A DNA stretch of 64,000 bases, from the NCBI GenBank assembly GCA_009760855.2, contig WPIO01000006.1, forward strand, positions 10,397,501 to 10,461,500, written 5' to 3'. A program made the position numbers and the translations under genes. Position 1 is the first letter of the stretch, and every line of letters starts with the position of its first letter. The notes beneath the pieces were generated by a model. That model was not told where the DNA came from and made no database searches. It saw only the letters and a program-made list of their open reading frames with translations. Of this stretch, positions 22,372-32,830 are shown one piece after another. The stretch comes from Cristatella mucedo. Taxonomy: Eukaryota; Bryozoa; Phylactolaemata; Cristatellidae.

Positions 22372-23278
22372 GCACTTCCATTGCTGTTGCTGAGTACCTG
22401 CGAGCTCCTTGCTGTAGCGGATTGCTGCTGCCCTGGGTGAGTGCCGTCCACTAGAGTAGCCCCAGCAGTAGTTCCCGGTCAGACCGGTCCACACTACTAG
22501 GCACTATAGTGGGGAGTGGGTCACCGTGTCAAATGAACACCATCCAAGATAATTAGGTAAGGCTCTTAGTACCTAAACACAGCGATACAACATGCACCCG
22601 ACAGGATCTAAGGAGGCAGGACAGGTTGTTTTTATCTCATCGCTACTTAGCCAAATGATAAGTGTAACTCGAAAAAAAAAGAAAAGAAGGAGAAAAGAGG
22701 CTGTCATTGTCTCATTGGCAAATTGAGCCCCGAGTGCTACTGTAAACAACCCCTGCCAGGCGTCATTATTTTCAACTTGACCTCTCGCGTTAGTTCAACA
22801 AGATGCTGAGTAGCCGTGCAACAGGTCTGACTCCCCACTGTAGCACGCTGTGCCCTGCATCTGAAGCTGCTTCGGTGGCTGGAAGAAGAGGCCACTTATT
22901 CTTGTTGGATGTGCAGCCACGCCGGTGAAATCCTCTTCAGCGAGCGGCGATGCTAGTGCCGCAGGCTGATAGTGGTAGCGCCTGCAGTGCAGACTGAGCT
23001 GTCCAGGCACGAGGGTTAGCGCTCGTTGGCTCGTTTCTCAGGCTGCTGTCACTGCTGCTGCAGGCCGCCTGCCCTACCTTCCTCATTCCGGACCCTCAGT
23101 GGCACCGCCCGCCGTTGCTAATCCAGAGACCAGTGGGGCGTTGTCGTCCCTGCGCGCCTGCTTGGAGCTCCTCTTACTCTACGTAGGGCAAGGTGTGCAG
23201 CAGCAGCTGCGGTGCTTCAGACTAGTTCGACAGCATTGCCGGGACCTGCTTACTTTTCTCTCACGCAGCTCCTTTTGA
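22372..23278 (+). CDS. Possible 3' exons of an unidentified gene
   Basis: Two exon-like segments join in frame: 22372-22436 (acceptor TGATGATGCAG, donor GTGAGT) and 23042-23278 (acceptor TCGTTTCTCAG, stop TGA at 23276). The second reads, in part, SSLRACLELLLLYVGQGVQQ and LVRQHCRDLLTFLSRSSF, with a helical, coding-like composition. I do not recognise the protein and see no upstream exons or poly(A) signal. It could be a chance open frame in GC-rich DNA. Confidence 0.27.
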
Positions 23279-24470
23279 GCTTGTGTAGATCCACTTTTAG
23301 CTGCCCGGATAGTGTTCGCCCCAAGCGCGACTCGAACCCAGGATCCGGGTCGTGAAGAGCTAGCACCTTTTCCCTGTGCTAAGGCCCAGGAAAAACCGCG
23401 ACTAAAAGTGGGCGTGCGTCACTCCGCCTAATTATCTCGCCTTTACGGCTGAGCAAACCCAGAGCCGGTGCACTTCCTTCCACATTCTTTCGATTTAGTG
23501 GAAACGATAACATCTGAGCTCCAGTGGCCAAGCTGCGCTCCCAGTGTTTTAGCTGCGTCTCCGGTAAGGTAACGAGTGAGTTCACCAGTTCACCTGCTTC
23601 TAAAGAAAGGATCATGAATAGATCGATCGTCAACGGAAAGTCGTATACGTAAGCAGCTTAGCGAGGCGCTTTTGCATCTTATCGAAAAGATATCATTTAA
23701 CTTGGCCTCGCCGCATTGCCGTCCGAGAGCGAACGCTGTCTACGAGCGGCTTGGTTACAAGCTCTAAAAGCACCTTGCTACAGTTAACAGTCGTGGATCG
23801 AGCCTGCTTAGCAGGCCGTAGAGATATCTTAGTAGTTGTGAAGCCGAAGGGTTCGGACGCCAGGCTGTAACTCCGCCTCATGTGAGACCGGCTCGAAAAT
23901 GGAGCGCTGGTTCCGTGGCGGGGGGGGGGGGGGGGAGGTGCCCGCTTAGCACTCGTCTGAGCCCGGCGGCAGTCCTCGCGTTTAGACGGACTTTTTTCCG
24001 AGCGCCGCTCGTCGGGTCTCTCTTTGTTCCCAATCCCTGTAGAATGCAATGGGCTCCCCTCTAAATAAATATGGCGGTCGACTCTGGAAAGTGACTCTGA
24101 GTCTGGGCGCCGAAGGACCCGCAGCCCGCTGAAAATCGTTTTGCACCAGTTCTGGAGAGCCGGAAACTGCTACGCCCCCGACGGCGAACGCACGCGACCG
24201 CCTCGCGTGCTTATTTACACTAATCTGAAAAAAATGGGTTGCCCATTTCTGGAGGGCACCTTGAAGTTGAGCTCCGCCAGCGCGTAGCCGGGTGAACTAC
24301 GTCAGCGCCTTCTAAAAACGGCCGAAAGCCGTTTCTGTGTGCTCCGTTCGGGGCGCCGCCACGAAGACTTGCGCGCACTTCTTCGCCAAAAACAATAAGA
24401 AGCCAGTGACGACGTGTGCCGAGCCTTATGCTGCGAGCTCTCGGCGGCGCATTCCGATGCGCCTCTTTAT
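23279..24470. other. Unassigned, locally CpG-rich DNA
   Basis: No convincing exons or transposon family. GC and CpG rise between about 23.9 and 24.45 kb. A 17-bp G run sits at 23919-23935. Confidence 0.4.
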
Positions 24471-24479
24471 ACGTGCACA

Positions 24480-24544
24480 TACACACACACACACACACAC
24501 ATGTGCACACAGACACACACACACACACATGTGCACACACACAG
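24480..24544 (+). repeat. (CA)n microsatellite
   Basis: CA with TG and GA interruptions. It directly precedes an exon-like open frame. Confidence 0.9.
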
Positions 24545-24667
24545 ACAAGAATGACTTCTTCAAGAATCGCCAAGAGTACGATCGTCGTCTTAAAAAATTA
24601 CAGTTCCTCTTTGAGTTCGGCGCGGTGCGAGAGCGCTGCAGGCCCACCGCTCTGCAAGGCCTTCTCG
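24545..24667 (+). CDS. Exon-like open segment, unknown
   Basis: From a CACAG acceptor-like site the frame reads KNDFFKNRQEYDRRLKKLQF then LFEFGAVRERCRP and ALQGLL, ending at GTAAGA. Charge pattern and composition look coding. However, the donor-like GTAAGA falls at the start of a SINE2 copy, no partner exon was found, and I recognise no family. It may be a chance frame or an exon whose 3' flank was invaded. Confidence 0.25.
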
Positions 24668-24862
24668 GTAAGAGCCGTAATGGCTCAGTAGGTAAGGTGG
24701 TGGCTTTTCACGACCTCTGCCCGAGGTCGTGGGTTCGAATCCTGTAGTGGGCGATCCTTTATTGCCGCTGCAAGCGGTGGTGATAGCCGTCAAGGCTCTT
24801 CTATCGCTATACAAAAAAGAGGCTGTTAAATCAGCTAGTGTTTATTTATTATCAAGTGCAAT
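24668..24862 (+). mobile_element. SINE2, tRNA-derived, near full length
   Basis: Head GAGCCGTAATGGCTCAGTAG with an A box and GGTTCGAATCC as a perfect B box. The body includes a short hairpin (GCCGCTGCAAGCGG), and the tail is CTATACAAAAAAGAGGCTGT then AAATCAGCTAGTGTTTATTT. Best copy of this family in the window. Confidence 0.85.
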
Positions 24863-24879
24863 ATATTATTATTATTCAT

Positions 24880-25335
24880 GTGGCCGCAAGTAGAAAGCGA
24901 AAACTAGCGATTTCCTCCTCCCCCCCCCCTTCGCACCACAGCGCCGAGCGGGCAGCTTGAAGCTTCGCTTTAGCGGCCCATCTCCGGGCAGGTCTCGGCA
25001 GCCGCACACACTCCGGCACAGCCTGACCTCGGGTGCACCGCCGGTGCAGCGTCCTCGCGCGCCAGAATTCGCCGTCGTTCGCCAGCTCCGAAATACAGCG
25101 CCTGGTCGGCGGCCGGTCGATAGGCGGCGCTTGCCTGGGCAGAGTGCCCCCTGGGAGATAGTAACGTCGCAAGAGGGCCCTGTTTGTTTCTGTAGGGCTT
25201 CCGTTTGGACTCGAAAGGAGCTCTAGCTGTTCTAGCTGAGCCGGCCGCCGCCAGCAGCGCCTCCGCCCCGGGTTTCCTCGCCGCCGCAGCGACGGGACAA
25301 AACGCGAGCGTGCAGGCGCTCCCGCGACAAAGTAG
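24880..25335. other. GC-rich unassigned insert
   Basis: CpG-rich, with several overlapping open frames on both strands and no recognisable protein. It ends where CR1-like sequence starts at 25335. There is no evidence for a gene or a known repeat. Confidence 0.35.
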
Positions 25336-25870
25336 GTTGGAGAGTGGCAATGAAGGGACATAAAAGTGAGTGACACAACCTCAATTTCGATTCGCTGCTT
25401 GACAGGAAGCCAGTGCGCTGTCGGTGAGAAATGGCGTAGTGTGGCAACTGCGACGCTCAGACAAACTAGCCTAGCTGCAGAGTTTTGCACCAACACTAAG
25501 CGCCTCAATGCACACTTCAGACGACCCGTGAGTAGTGAGTTCTAGAAGCCTACATGGGGTTGTGGCAGATGCATGCGCCAATTTGGATGTGGTATCAGCA
25601 TTGTCAAAAAATTCTCGAATTTTCTTTGCTGCAATTTTACGTAGCTGAAAGTAGTCGGAATTGACTGCGGATCTAATTAGGTCACCAGTGAAATGTCACT
25701 TTGGAACTAGAGACCCAGGTTGCCGGCTTACGCTACAGGAGCTTTGCTGGCCGAGCCGATTTGAGGGTTAGGTTTTCCAATTTATTAGGGACACTTGGTT
25801 TGCTCAGAGCAGCAGCAGGTAGTTAGGTTGATTAAATTTTCAATCAATTTGAGAAATTTTGCTGCTGCCA
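25335..25870 (-). mobile_element. CR1-like LINE fragment
   Basis: Read in reverse: LVQNSAARLVCLS, HWLPVKQRIEIEVVSLTF, and on the right the SKLVHAF and LGVIFQ-upstream regions, up to the MGKPS region near 25790. Several frameshifts. Confidence 0.75.
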
Positions 25871-25954
25871 TCCAAGTGTGAATATGGACAGATAGAAAGT
25901 TGAAAGTGTTCGACTTACTCAAACGCAGGGTAGAGATCAACAGCCACCCTGAGT

Positions 25955-26033
25955 TGGCCTAGGGCTAGGGTGGTTGCCTTTACTGACCAAGCTCGAACCC
26001 TGAGGTATATGTAAGCGCCTGGATAGACATACA
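25955..26033 (+). mobile_element. SINE1 fragment
   Basis: GTGGTTGCCTTTACTGACCA, CGAACCCTGAGGTATATGTA and GCGCCTGGATAGA. Followed by a CATA/TA tract and then a second SINE1 in the opposite direction. Confidence 0.55.
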
Positions 26034-26055
26034 TACATACATATATATATATATA

Positions 26056-26195
26056 ATTCATTTGTATAGCTCCCCAAGAAAACTTAATCTCTATTCAGGC
26101 GCTTCACATATGCCTCGGGGCTCGAGCCCACGACCACATACCGACCTTGGTCGGGGCTAGTACCTTAGCCGCTGGAACAAACCAGCTCGGCAAAA
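26056..26195 (-). mobile_element. SINE1 copy
   Basis: Reverse orientation with ATTCATTTGTATAGCTCC, AACTTAATCTCTATTCAGGC, GGGCTCGAGCCCACGACC (B box) and CTTAGCCGCTGG (A box). Tail-to-tail with the + strand copy on its left. Confidence 0.8.
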
Positions 26196-26199
26196 GAAG

Positions 26200-27700
26200 A
26201 TGAACCAACCTCAGATGACGGTTTATAAGCCGCGATTCATAGGCATGATGGCGGTCGCTTAAGAAGGATCTGACGATCAAAAGATACACACGCTGCCGAG
26301 AGATCCAGCAGATCTTGAAAAAATAAAACTCAACCATATTAGAGAGTCGATAGAGGATGTCCACTTGTTTGTCACCCAATACCTGCTGGATGATCACATC
26401 ATCAGCCGCTTCAAGGACCGCACGCACGGGCGGAAGGGCAGCCGTAAAATAAGCGATAGGGTATGATATCTTGGGCAGGCGCTATGCAGTATGCTAGACA
26501 CAATCGGTCCCTCTGCAGGAATGGCCCGATGCTCTCTATGGGAATCGCTATCGACAGCATATGCTAAAGTCAGATTAATAAAGCTCGAGGAGGGTCAGTG
26601 GCGGATCTAGAGGGGGCAAGAGGCATAGGTCCCTACAGAGAGGGAGCAGCAAACTAGGTCATCCACTATGCCTACACCTTCTACCGGCACCAATGAAACT
26701 ATGTCTTAATTCCACTCGATGAGCAACTGCCGAGTTCGTACCAAATAAACCATATTAGTTTGGGCTATACTTTTGAATTAATTGTGTACTTATGTAAAAT
26801 AAATCTTGCAGATCGTATCTCCTACATTGAAAGTTTGAAGGTGTTCCCCAGATGCAAATACTGGCTCCATCACGGAGGAGCGTCATGCTACAAGCGACAG
26901 CGGGTAAAATAAATTTAGCCCTTTGCAGTCAGTCCGAGACCAATTGCCCATACCTCTCAATATGCCCTTCGCATCGATTGCCCACCGTCATCCATAGGTA
27001 CACTCCTTTTACAAGTCAAGATAATTAACAATCCACTGCAGGAGATCTGGGCTCAAACCCAAAGTTCCATCTCCGTATTGAAAGGCTTGTGGCCAAGCGG
27101 AGCGTTTTTCGTGACATATTTGAACTGACACACTCGGTCTTTCGAAATGGTTTTTGCTAAGTAAATAAGTGCTGTGCTGAATTGTGAAGACTGTCAGCGC
27201 AGAAAGCACCCATGACCACTGCCAGAAACCGTCCACCAAGGTTTTCCGTTTTTGTTTGCTTCAGCCCTATCTAACAGGTCACCGAGGTGAGAGCAATCAC
27301 CGTACTAGATAAGACAAAGTCCTGCTCACAGGCTGAGGCTGGGCGAGCCCACCGAGGAGCAGCTGCAAGGAGCTGCAACCACTCATTGACAACTAAAAAG
27401 AAAAGTTGGCATCGATGACGGATCTCTTCATTTGACACCAGCTTCTTGAGTTTATGCAAAAGGTGTGTAGAATCACGTACACACAAGCACACGGACCCGT
27501 GAAACCACACGTGCATGTTCATGCTCGCACGCACACGTACCGACGCACACATACACACACCTGCCGACCAGACACGCGTGCACACGTGGGTGCTCACGAG
27601 GGCCCTCAATTGCCATTCGGGCGGGTACTCACGGGCCACCGTTGTTAAAATTCGCCTGCCCTGCCCACACACACCCACCCATCGGCCAGAAGTTCTGTCG
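26200..27700. other. Intergenic, nothing firmly identified
   Basis: A GTGGCGGATCTAGAGGGGGC stretch near 26600 resembles the edge of the GGCGGAGCCAGGA dispersed repeat at 57.1 and 59.0 kb. CA-rich stretches occur at 27.48-27.60 kb. No gene seen. Confidence 0.35.
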
Positions 27701-27702
27701 CC

Positions 27703-27885
27703 GGACCACCAAAAAATACTAGTTGGTTTTCACAGCCTCTTTTGTGTAGCGACAGAAGAGCCTTTACGGCCCTCACCGCCGCTTTCAGCAGCAATAAAGT
27801 ATCGCCCACCGTAGGATTTGAACCCACAACCTCGGGACCGAGATCGTGAGAAGTAACCGCCTTACCTAGTGTGCCATAAAAAATA
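27703..27885 (-). mobile_element. SINE2 copy
   Basis: Reverse orientation: ACTAGTTGGTTTTCACAGCC, AGCGACAGAAGAGCC, then GGATTTGAACCC (B box) and CCTTACCTAGTGTGCC (A box). Confidence 0.85.
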
Positions 27886-27898
27886 AAATAAAAAACAA

Positions 27899-28075
27899 AT
27901 ACTAGTTGGTTTTCACAGCCTCTGTTGTATAGCGACAGAAGAGCCTTTATGGCTATCTCCACCGATTGCAGCGGCACTAAAGGATCACCCAGCGAAGGAT
28001 TCGAACCCACGCCCTCAGGAATTCGGATGTGAAAAGCAATTGCCTTAGCTAGTGAGCCATCACGGCTCACCGAAC
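27899..28075 (-). mobile_element. SINE2 copy, next to another SINE2
   Basis: Same orientation and same 3' end as the copy 14 bp to its left, with B box GGATTCGAACCC. The two differ at many sites, so they are either two insertions or an old tandem duplication. Confidence 0.85.
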
Positions 28076-28332
28076 CCATGCCCTGTACCCACGGTGTGGA
28101 CGGGTTTTGGCGTGGGTGGGGTATGCTTACGGAAACCGAGACGAGGGCTACGGTGCTCACTCGCCAGTACATGCACGCATGCACTCGCGAACACCTACGC
28201 ACGAGCGGAAATAGGCAGACTCGCATACGAGCCAGCTGCAACGCTTGCTCTGCTTCGTTCGTCGCTGCTCGACTGCTGCGTCTAAGGAGCTCTTCCTGCT
28301 CTCTCGCGCGCGGAGGCTCGAGATGCTCTCGC

Positions 28333-28480
28333 CTCCTAATGTAATGTAATGTAATGTATCTCCGACTGTAACTCCACAAAGTCATAAAGACCACGTGGGT
28401 GTTACGCAGGAGAGTTTTGTATAGAGCACTCACAGCCTAAGCGGCTGTCGGTACGCATTCGGTAGCCAACAGTTTCAGCA
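28333..28480 (-). mobile_element. LINE family 2, 3' end only
   Basis: (TAATG)n tail at 28333-28356, then TCTCCGACTGTAACTCCACA, CACGTGGGTGTTACGCAGGA and GTTTTGTATAGAG in reverse. It matches the 3' end of the 50.3-51.0 kb copy closely, so the microsatellite is the retrotransposon's own tail. Confidence 0.75.
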
Positions 28481-28496
28481 CCGACAGTCAGATCGT

Positions 28497-28516
28497 CCCC
28501 CCCCCCCCCCCCCCCC
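28497..28516 (+). repeat. Poly(C) run
   Basis: About 19 consecutive C in a GC-rich, gene-free block (28.48-29.0 kb). It has several overlapping open frames but no recognisable product. Confidence 0.9.
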
Positions 28517-29301
28517 GCATCGCCCGCCTCAGCGCCTTTCCGGCAGCCGAGGGCGGCATGCCAAGGGAAACCAGGCCGAAAGGGCAGGTCCCAGCCCTGA
28601 GCTGCTGCTGCTGCTGCTGCTGCCGCCGCCTCTCAAGCCCCCCCCCCCTTCACTGAGAGGACTCTTGGCCTCTTGGACCCCTGGACGCGTGACTCCTCCC
28701 GGGTGGCAGGCCGGCTGTTGCCCAGAAGGACCGAGCAGCGGCGAGAGGACGGAGCCTTCGAGCTTTGCGGCTCCGTTCACGGCCTTCCGTTCTCCGTTCG
28801 CGGCCTTTTCAGCCTTCGGCGAGCCTCGAGCGGCCCGCCGGCTCCCTCGGGGCGGCTCTCCTCAGCAGCCGAGAGAACTGCTTTCCTCGTAGAGGCGCCC
28901 AAGGCGCCGGGTTGCTAGGACGGCGCCTCGGGCGGCGCGGCGCGTGCGTTCGCGTTCTGCCCTCGGTGAAGGGATGAACTTTAAAAAAGGGGAGACTGCT
29001 TTTATAGAGGCGAAGAGAGTTCATCGTTTACACGTCGTCCACGAAAACTCTAAAGAGGGTTCGCAGCCTTGAGCTTCAGACTCGGCGAGTGGCCGCAGAA
29101 ATTTCTCTCAAAATATGAGTGGAGACATCTTGCTAGACGGATGGGCAGAAATCCGGGCTTCCGGACGGCGTTCCTTCGGCACGGAGCTGCCGACATTCCC
29201 AAAATTAGGAAGGATTTGCTTTAAAAGCACTTAAAAAAAAACTTTGTGGGAGATGTGCCGTCTGAGCCCAGCTTCGCACCGTTTTGTAACGCCGAAGGCT
29301 C

Positions 29302-29356
29302 GGCGGGGTAAGCTTGACCTGCCGCTTACCTAGCGGCAGGTCAAGCTTACCCCGCC
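29302..29356. repeat. Perfect inverted repeat, 25-bp stem, 5-nt loop
   Basis: Left arm starts GGCGGGGTAAGCTTGACC, loop TACCT, right arm ends GGTCAAGCTTACCCCGCC. All 25 pairs match. The surrounding sequence (about 28.9-29.5 kb) is GC-rich and not identified. Confidence 0.95.
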
Positions 29357-29530
29357 TTAGCCTATCGCCTAATGCCGTTCGGTGCGCGCCTCCACGCAAT
29401 AAGCTGGCCGCCACGAAACGAGCGTTTCTGGCGCTGACCTGCTTACCGTTACTAAAGGGGGTCGTGAGTCCGCGGCGTGAATTGGAAGCAAGACACACAA
29501 ATTGGGGATTTTACTGAACTTTATTCGCAA

Positions 29531-31332
29531 TAATAATAATAATAATAATAATATTGCACTTGATAAAGCGCCCTCAGAGAACTTAATCTCTTTCTAGGCG
29601 CTTTACATTTGCTGCAAAGTGATACGCAATAGAATAGTAAGTAAAATCATGCTTGAAAAACAAACAAAATGAATAACGTGGTTAGGGGTTACATGCACTG
29701 AGTCAGCATGCAAATGTGGTTAGTGGCAGCATGAACAGTGTCAGCACGCATAAGCACATCGAGGACGAATCACAAGGACCCACTAAATGCTGTCCTAAAT
29801 AGGTATGTTTTTAAGTTTCTTTTAAATGTGGTCAGGTCAGGGGATGTTCTGATGCAGGTCGGGAGGGAGTTCCAGGCTGTGGGAGCATACGAGCTAAATG
29901 CACGGTCTCCAAAGGATTTAAGGTTTGTACGAGGTATTTCTAGACTGTTGGATTCCGAAAAGCGAGTGGTACGATGCTTTGCCTGATGGGGGAGTATCTC
30001 TGAAAGATAGGCTGGAGCCATAGAATGAAGAGACCTAAAAGTGAGCGACAAAACCTTGAAGTCAATCCGTTGCTTGACTGGTAACCAGTGCAGGTCGGCG
30101 AGAAGTGGAGTAATGTGGCAACTGCGACGCTCACGACAGACAAGCCTAGCTGCAGAGTTTTGCACCAGCTGCAATCGCCTGATCGCACATGCTGGTAGGC
30201 CAGTAAGCAGTGAGTTGCAGAAGTCGAGACGGGATGTCACGAATGCATGGACCAACTTGGACGTGGTATCCTTATCTAAACAAGCCCGAATTTTAGCAAT
30301 GTTATGAAGCTGAAAATAGGCTGATTTTACTGTGGAGCTGATGTGGTCGTCTAACGAGAGGTCGCTTTGGAATATGACACCTAGATTTCGAGCTGATGCA
30401 ACTGAAGATATGCTGGCAGAGCCAACTTTGAAAGTCAGCCTTTCCAATTTCTGAATAACACTAGGTTTGCCCATAACTAGTAAGTTAGTTTTATCATCGT
30501 TTAGTTTTAGAAAATTTGCTGCCATCCATGATCGGATGTCATCAATGCATGCAGCAAGTGAGTTGAGAGAATTTGAGGTGCTCGAAGGCTGGGAGGGATC
30601 AAAGCAAAGGTACAACTGAGTGTCATCCGCATAGAAGTGAAAGCCTAGATTGTGCTTGGCAATCACATCAGCGAGAGGGAGAGTATAAACCGTGAAAAGG
30701 ACCGGACCTAGCACAGAGCCCTGAGGTACTCCATATTTTAGAGGTTCTTCAGATGATCTTTGTCCATTCACGTCAACACTCTGGAGTCTCCCACTGAGAT
30801 AGGACCTGAACCACTGCAGAGCAGTGCCAGTGATGCCCAGGCGAGATGAGAGGCGCTCTAGAAGTACTTTGTGATCGATGGCATCAAAAGCTGCCGAAAG
30901 ATCGAGCAAAACAAGAAGAGACACTCTACCCATGTCTGCATTCCTAAGTAGGTCGTTGTATACCCGAAGCAATGCTGACTCTGTGGAGTGATTAGCTCTA
31001 AAGCCAGACTGGAACTTACTAGCAAGGTGTGAGGTTTCGATATACGAGTTCAGCTGGTCTGCCACGACCCGTTCCAGTGTCTTTGATAGGAATGGTAGAA
31101 GGGAGACTGGGCGGTAGTTGCTTAAGTTCTCTTGGTCTAGTGTAGCTTTCTTGAGAAGTGGCCTGACTACAGCTTTTTTGAAAGGTGCTGGGACCTGACC
31201 TGAGGCTAATGACATATTAATGATGTTGGTTATGCATGGCAGCAGCAGATCAATGCAACGTAGGAGCAGGACAGTGGGAATAGGGTCCAGTGGACTTGTT
31301 GTCTTCTTTGATTGAGATACGAGCTTTAGGAC
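29531..31332 (-). mobile_element. Young CR1-like LINE, intact RT frame
   Basis: A non-LTR retrotransposon fragment with an uninterrupted reverse-transcriptase frame of about 520 codons (stop at 29770). Visible RT motifs in order: NYRPVSLLPFLSKTLE, LLDLSAAFDAIDH, YGVPQGSVLGPVLF, FHFYADDTQLYL with the catalytic YADD, then LDFCNSLL and LHWLPVKQRIDF. The 3' region has the GGCGCTTT hairpin and an (ATT)n tail. It is 5' truncated and lacks endonuclease. The 7-bp sequence TTCGCAA occurs on both sides (29524-29530 and 31333-31339), a target-site duplication. Confidence 0.93.
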
Positions 31333-31347
31333 TTCGCAAGCGCACAA
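29770..31347 (-). CDS. LINE ORF2 fragment, reverse transcriptase
   Basis: 525 codons on the - strand. The first five residues (MCACE) come from flanking DNA, so translation from this Met is probably not meaningful. YADD lies at residues 239-242. The C-terminal half carries the family's conserved SKLVHAFVTSRLDF segment. It would act in target-primed reverse transcription, but without its endonuclease domain it is unlikely to move on its own. Confidence 0.85.
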   Translation of the reverse strand: MCACEVLKLVSQSKKTTSPLDPIPTVLLLRCIDLLLPCITNIINMSLASGQVPAPFKKAVVRPLLKKATLDQENLSNYRPVSLLPFLSKTLERVVADQLNSYIETSHLASKFQSGFRANHSTESALLRVYNDLLRNADMGRVSLLVLLDLSAAFDAIDHKVLLERLSSRLGITGTALQWFRSYLSGRLQSVDVNGQRSSEEPLKYGVPQGSVLGPVLFTVYTLPLADVIAKHNLGFHFYADDTQLYLCFDPSQPSSTSNSLNSLAACIDDIRSWMAANFLKLNDDKTNLLVMGKPSVIQKLERLTFKVGSASISSVASARNLGVIFQSDLSLDDHISSTVKSAYFQLHNIAKIRACLDKDTTSKLVHAFVTSRLDFCNSLLTGLPACAIRRLQLVQNSAARLVCRERRSCHITPLLADLHWLPVKQRIDFKVLSLTFRSLHSMAPAYLSEILPHQAKHRTTRFSESNSLEIPRTNLKSFGDRAFSSYAPTAWNSLPTCIRTSPDLTTFKRNLKTYLFRTAFSGSL

Positions 31348-31410
31348 AGTCGCTGCGCGTCTAGTTCAGCTTTATCTCCACACTCCTCGCACGTTCTCAA
31401 CTGCACCGAC

Positions 31411-31866
31411 ACTCTTGCGGAGGGAATACTCCTCCACACTAAGCGCGACCCGGACCCTAAACCCTAACCGGTGAACTAGGAATCCGTTCCCACCTGTGCC
31501 GAGGGAATACCCCAAACACGCCAACGTAAACACTCTTGCGGAGGGAATACTCCTCCGCACTGAAGCGCGACCCGGACCCTAAACCCTAACCGGTGAACTA
31601 GGAATCCGTTCCCACCTGTGCCGAGGGAATACCCCAAACACGCCAACTTAAACACTCGAGCGGAGGGAGTACTTCTCCACACTGAAGTGCGAACCGGAGT
31701 CTAAACCCTACCCGGTGAACTAGAACTCGGTTTCCACCAGTGCGACCGGAATACTCCACACACGCCAACTCAAGCACTCCTGCGGAGGAAATAATTCTCC
31801 ACACTGAAGCGCGACCCGGAGCCTAAACCCTACCCGGTGAACTAGAGCTCCACACACGCCAACTAC
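31411..31866. repeat. 122-bp tandem satellite, about 3.8 copies
   Basis: Units start at 31411 (121 bp), 31532 (122 bp), 31654 (122 bp) and 31776 (partial). Each contains CGGAGGGAATACTCCTCC-like sequence, then a CCCTAAACCCTAACC-like motif, then GGTGAACTAG. The first two units are nearly identical; the third and fourth are more diverged. The array lies about 70 bp right of the young LINE. Confidence 0.92.
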
Positions 31867-32820
31867 GCCTAGCTCGCGCCGGCAAATCCCTATGCCGAGA
31901 GCACGTGCTAGCGCGCACACACACGACACAAAAGAAACACAAAACACGAAAGAACAAACAAAATGCCAGCTCGGGCGCGATACGACCGTATTCGGTGGGG
32001 TTCCACCGAATCCTCCTAGCGCTGTCTGGTCTTGTTCCGTCCATCGTCGGCGGACAGCCCGCCCTCCTCCCTCGCTTTTTAGAGAAACGAGTGCCCGACG
32101 GCGTCGAGGCGCAGAGCCGGACCAAAGACCAAAAGACACGAGGCAAAGAACCCAGAGCGAGCGTCGCTCGACTCTTAAATGCTTGGCTGAGACAATGGGG
32201 CAAGAGCTTAGTGGTATTTGGCCCGGACACCTTGGCCCATTACGGAAAGGAATGACTACCGTTCCCAGGCCACTGGCAGGGCACCTCCGTCCAGCTTGAA
32301 TGGCGAATGGGTTCCAGACGCTTCTTTCTTGGGAAGAGGGAAGGCGGGGGTTGACAGGCCAGCCAACATCTATCAGCAGCTTCCGCGAGTATCGGACCAA
32401 TTCTAAAGGCCGAATCGCCGCTGCTCGTCTCCGAGCTTCCTGGCCTGCTCCTAAGCGCTTCCTCTCTAACCGCACTGACGCTCCTCTCTGGCTCACTGCT
32501 CCAGGACAAAGGGGCTCTAGCCCGCCGCCGAACAGCTCTTGTTCGCGCTAAAATTCAGCCAAAGCCAGCAGGGCGCTACAGTTTTTTCGTGCGATGACAT
32601 GAAAACCGACACAGTAAATGAAACTACCTATGGCTATTGGAAGGCAACCATCAGGTCACGGTTTCAGGCTCTTAAAATGAAAGCTGCCCTCTTTTTTGAC
32701 TGCTGAAGGGGTTCCCGGGCGGACCTCCTGCGGCTCGGATTTGCTAGCTCTATCAAAATAGGCTACTGCCTTTTTTAGCCATTGCTTCTGGAGACCTTTT
32801 TTGCGGCGCTTCATCGGCAA
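31867..32820. other. Unassigned DNA right of the satellite
   Basis: Moderately GC-rich with overlapping open frames on both strands but no recognisable product or repeat family. It could belong to the same unit as the satellite. Confidence 0.35.
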
Positions 32821-32830
32821 GAATGATACA

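Noticed and set aside
24715-24750. tRNA gene at the GTCGTGGGTTCGAATCC sequence
   Set aside because: The A and B boxes belong to SINE2: the same head is followed by the same non-tRNA body in at least six other copies, and the cloverleaf is not intact.
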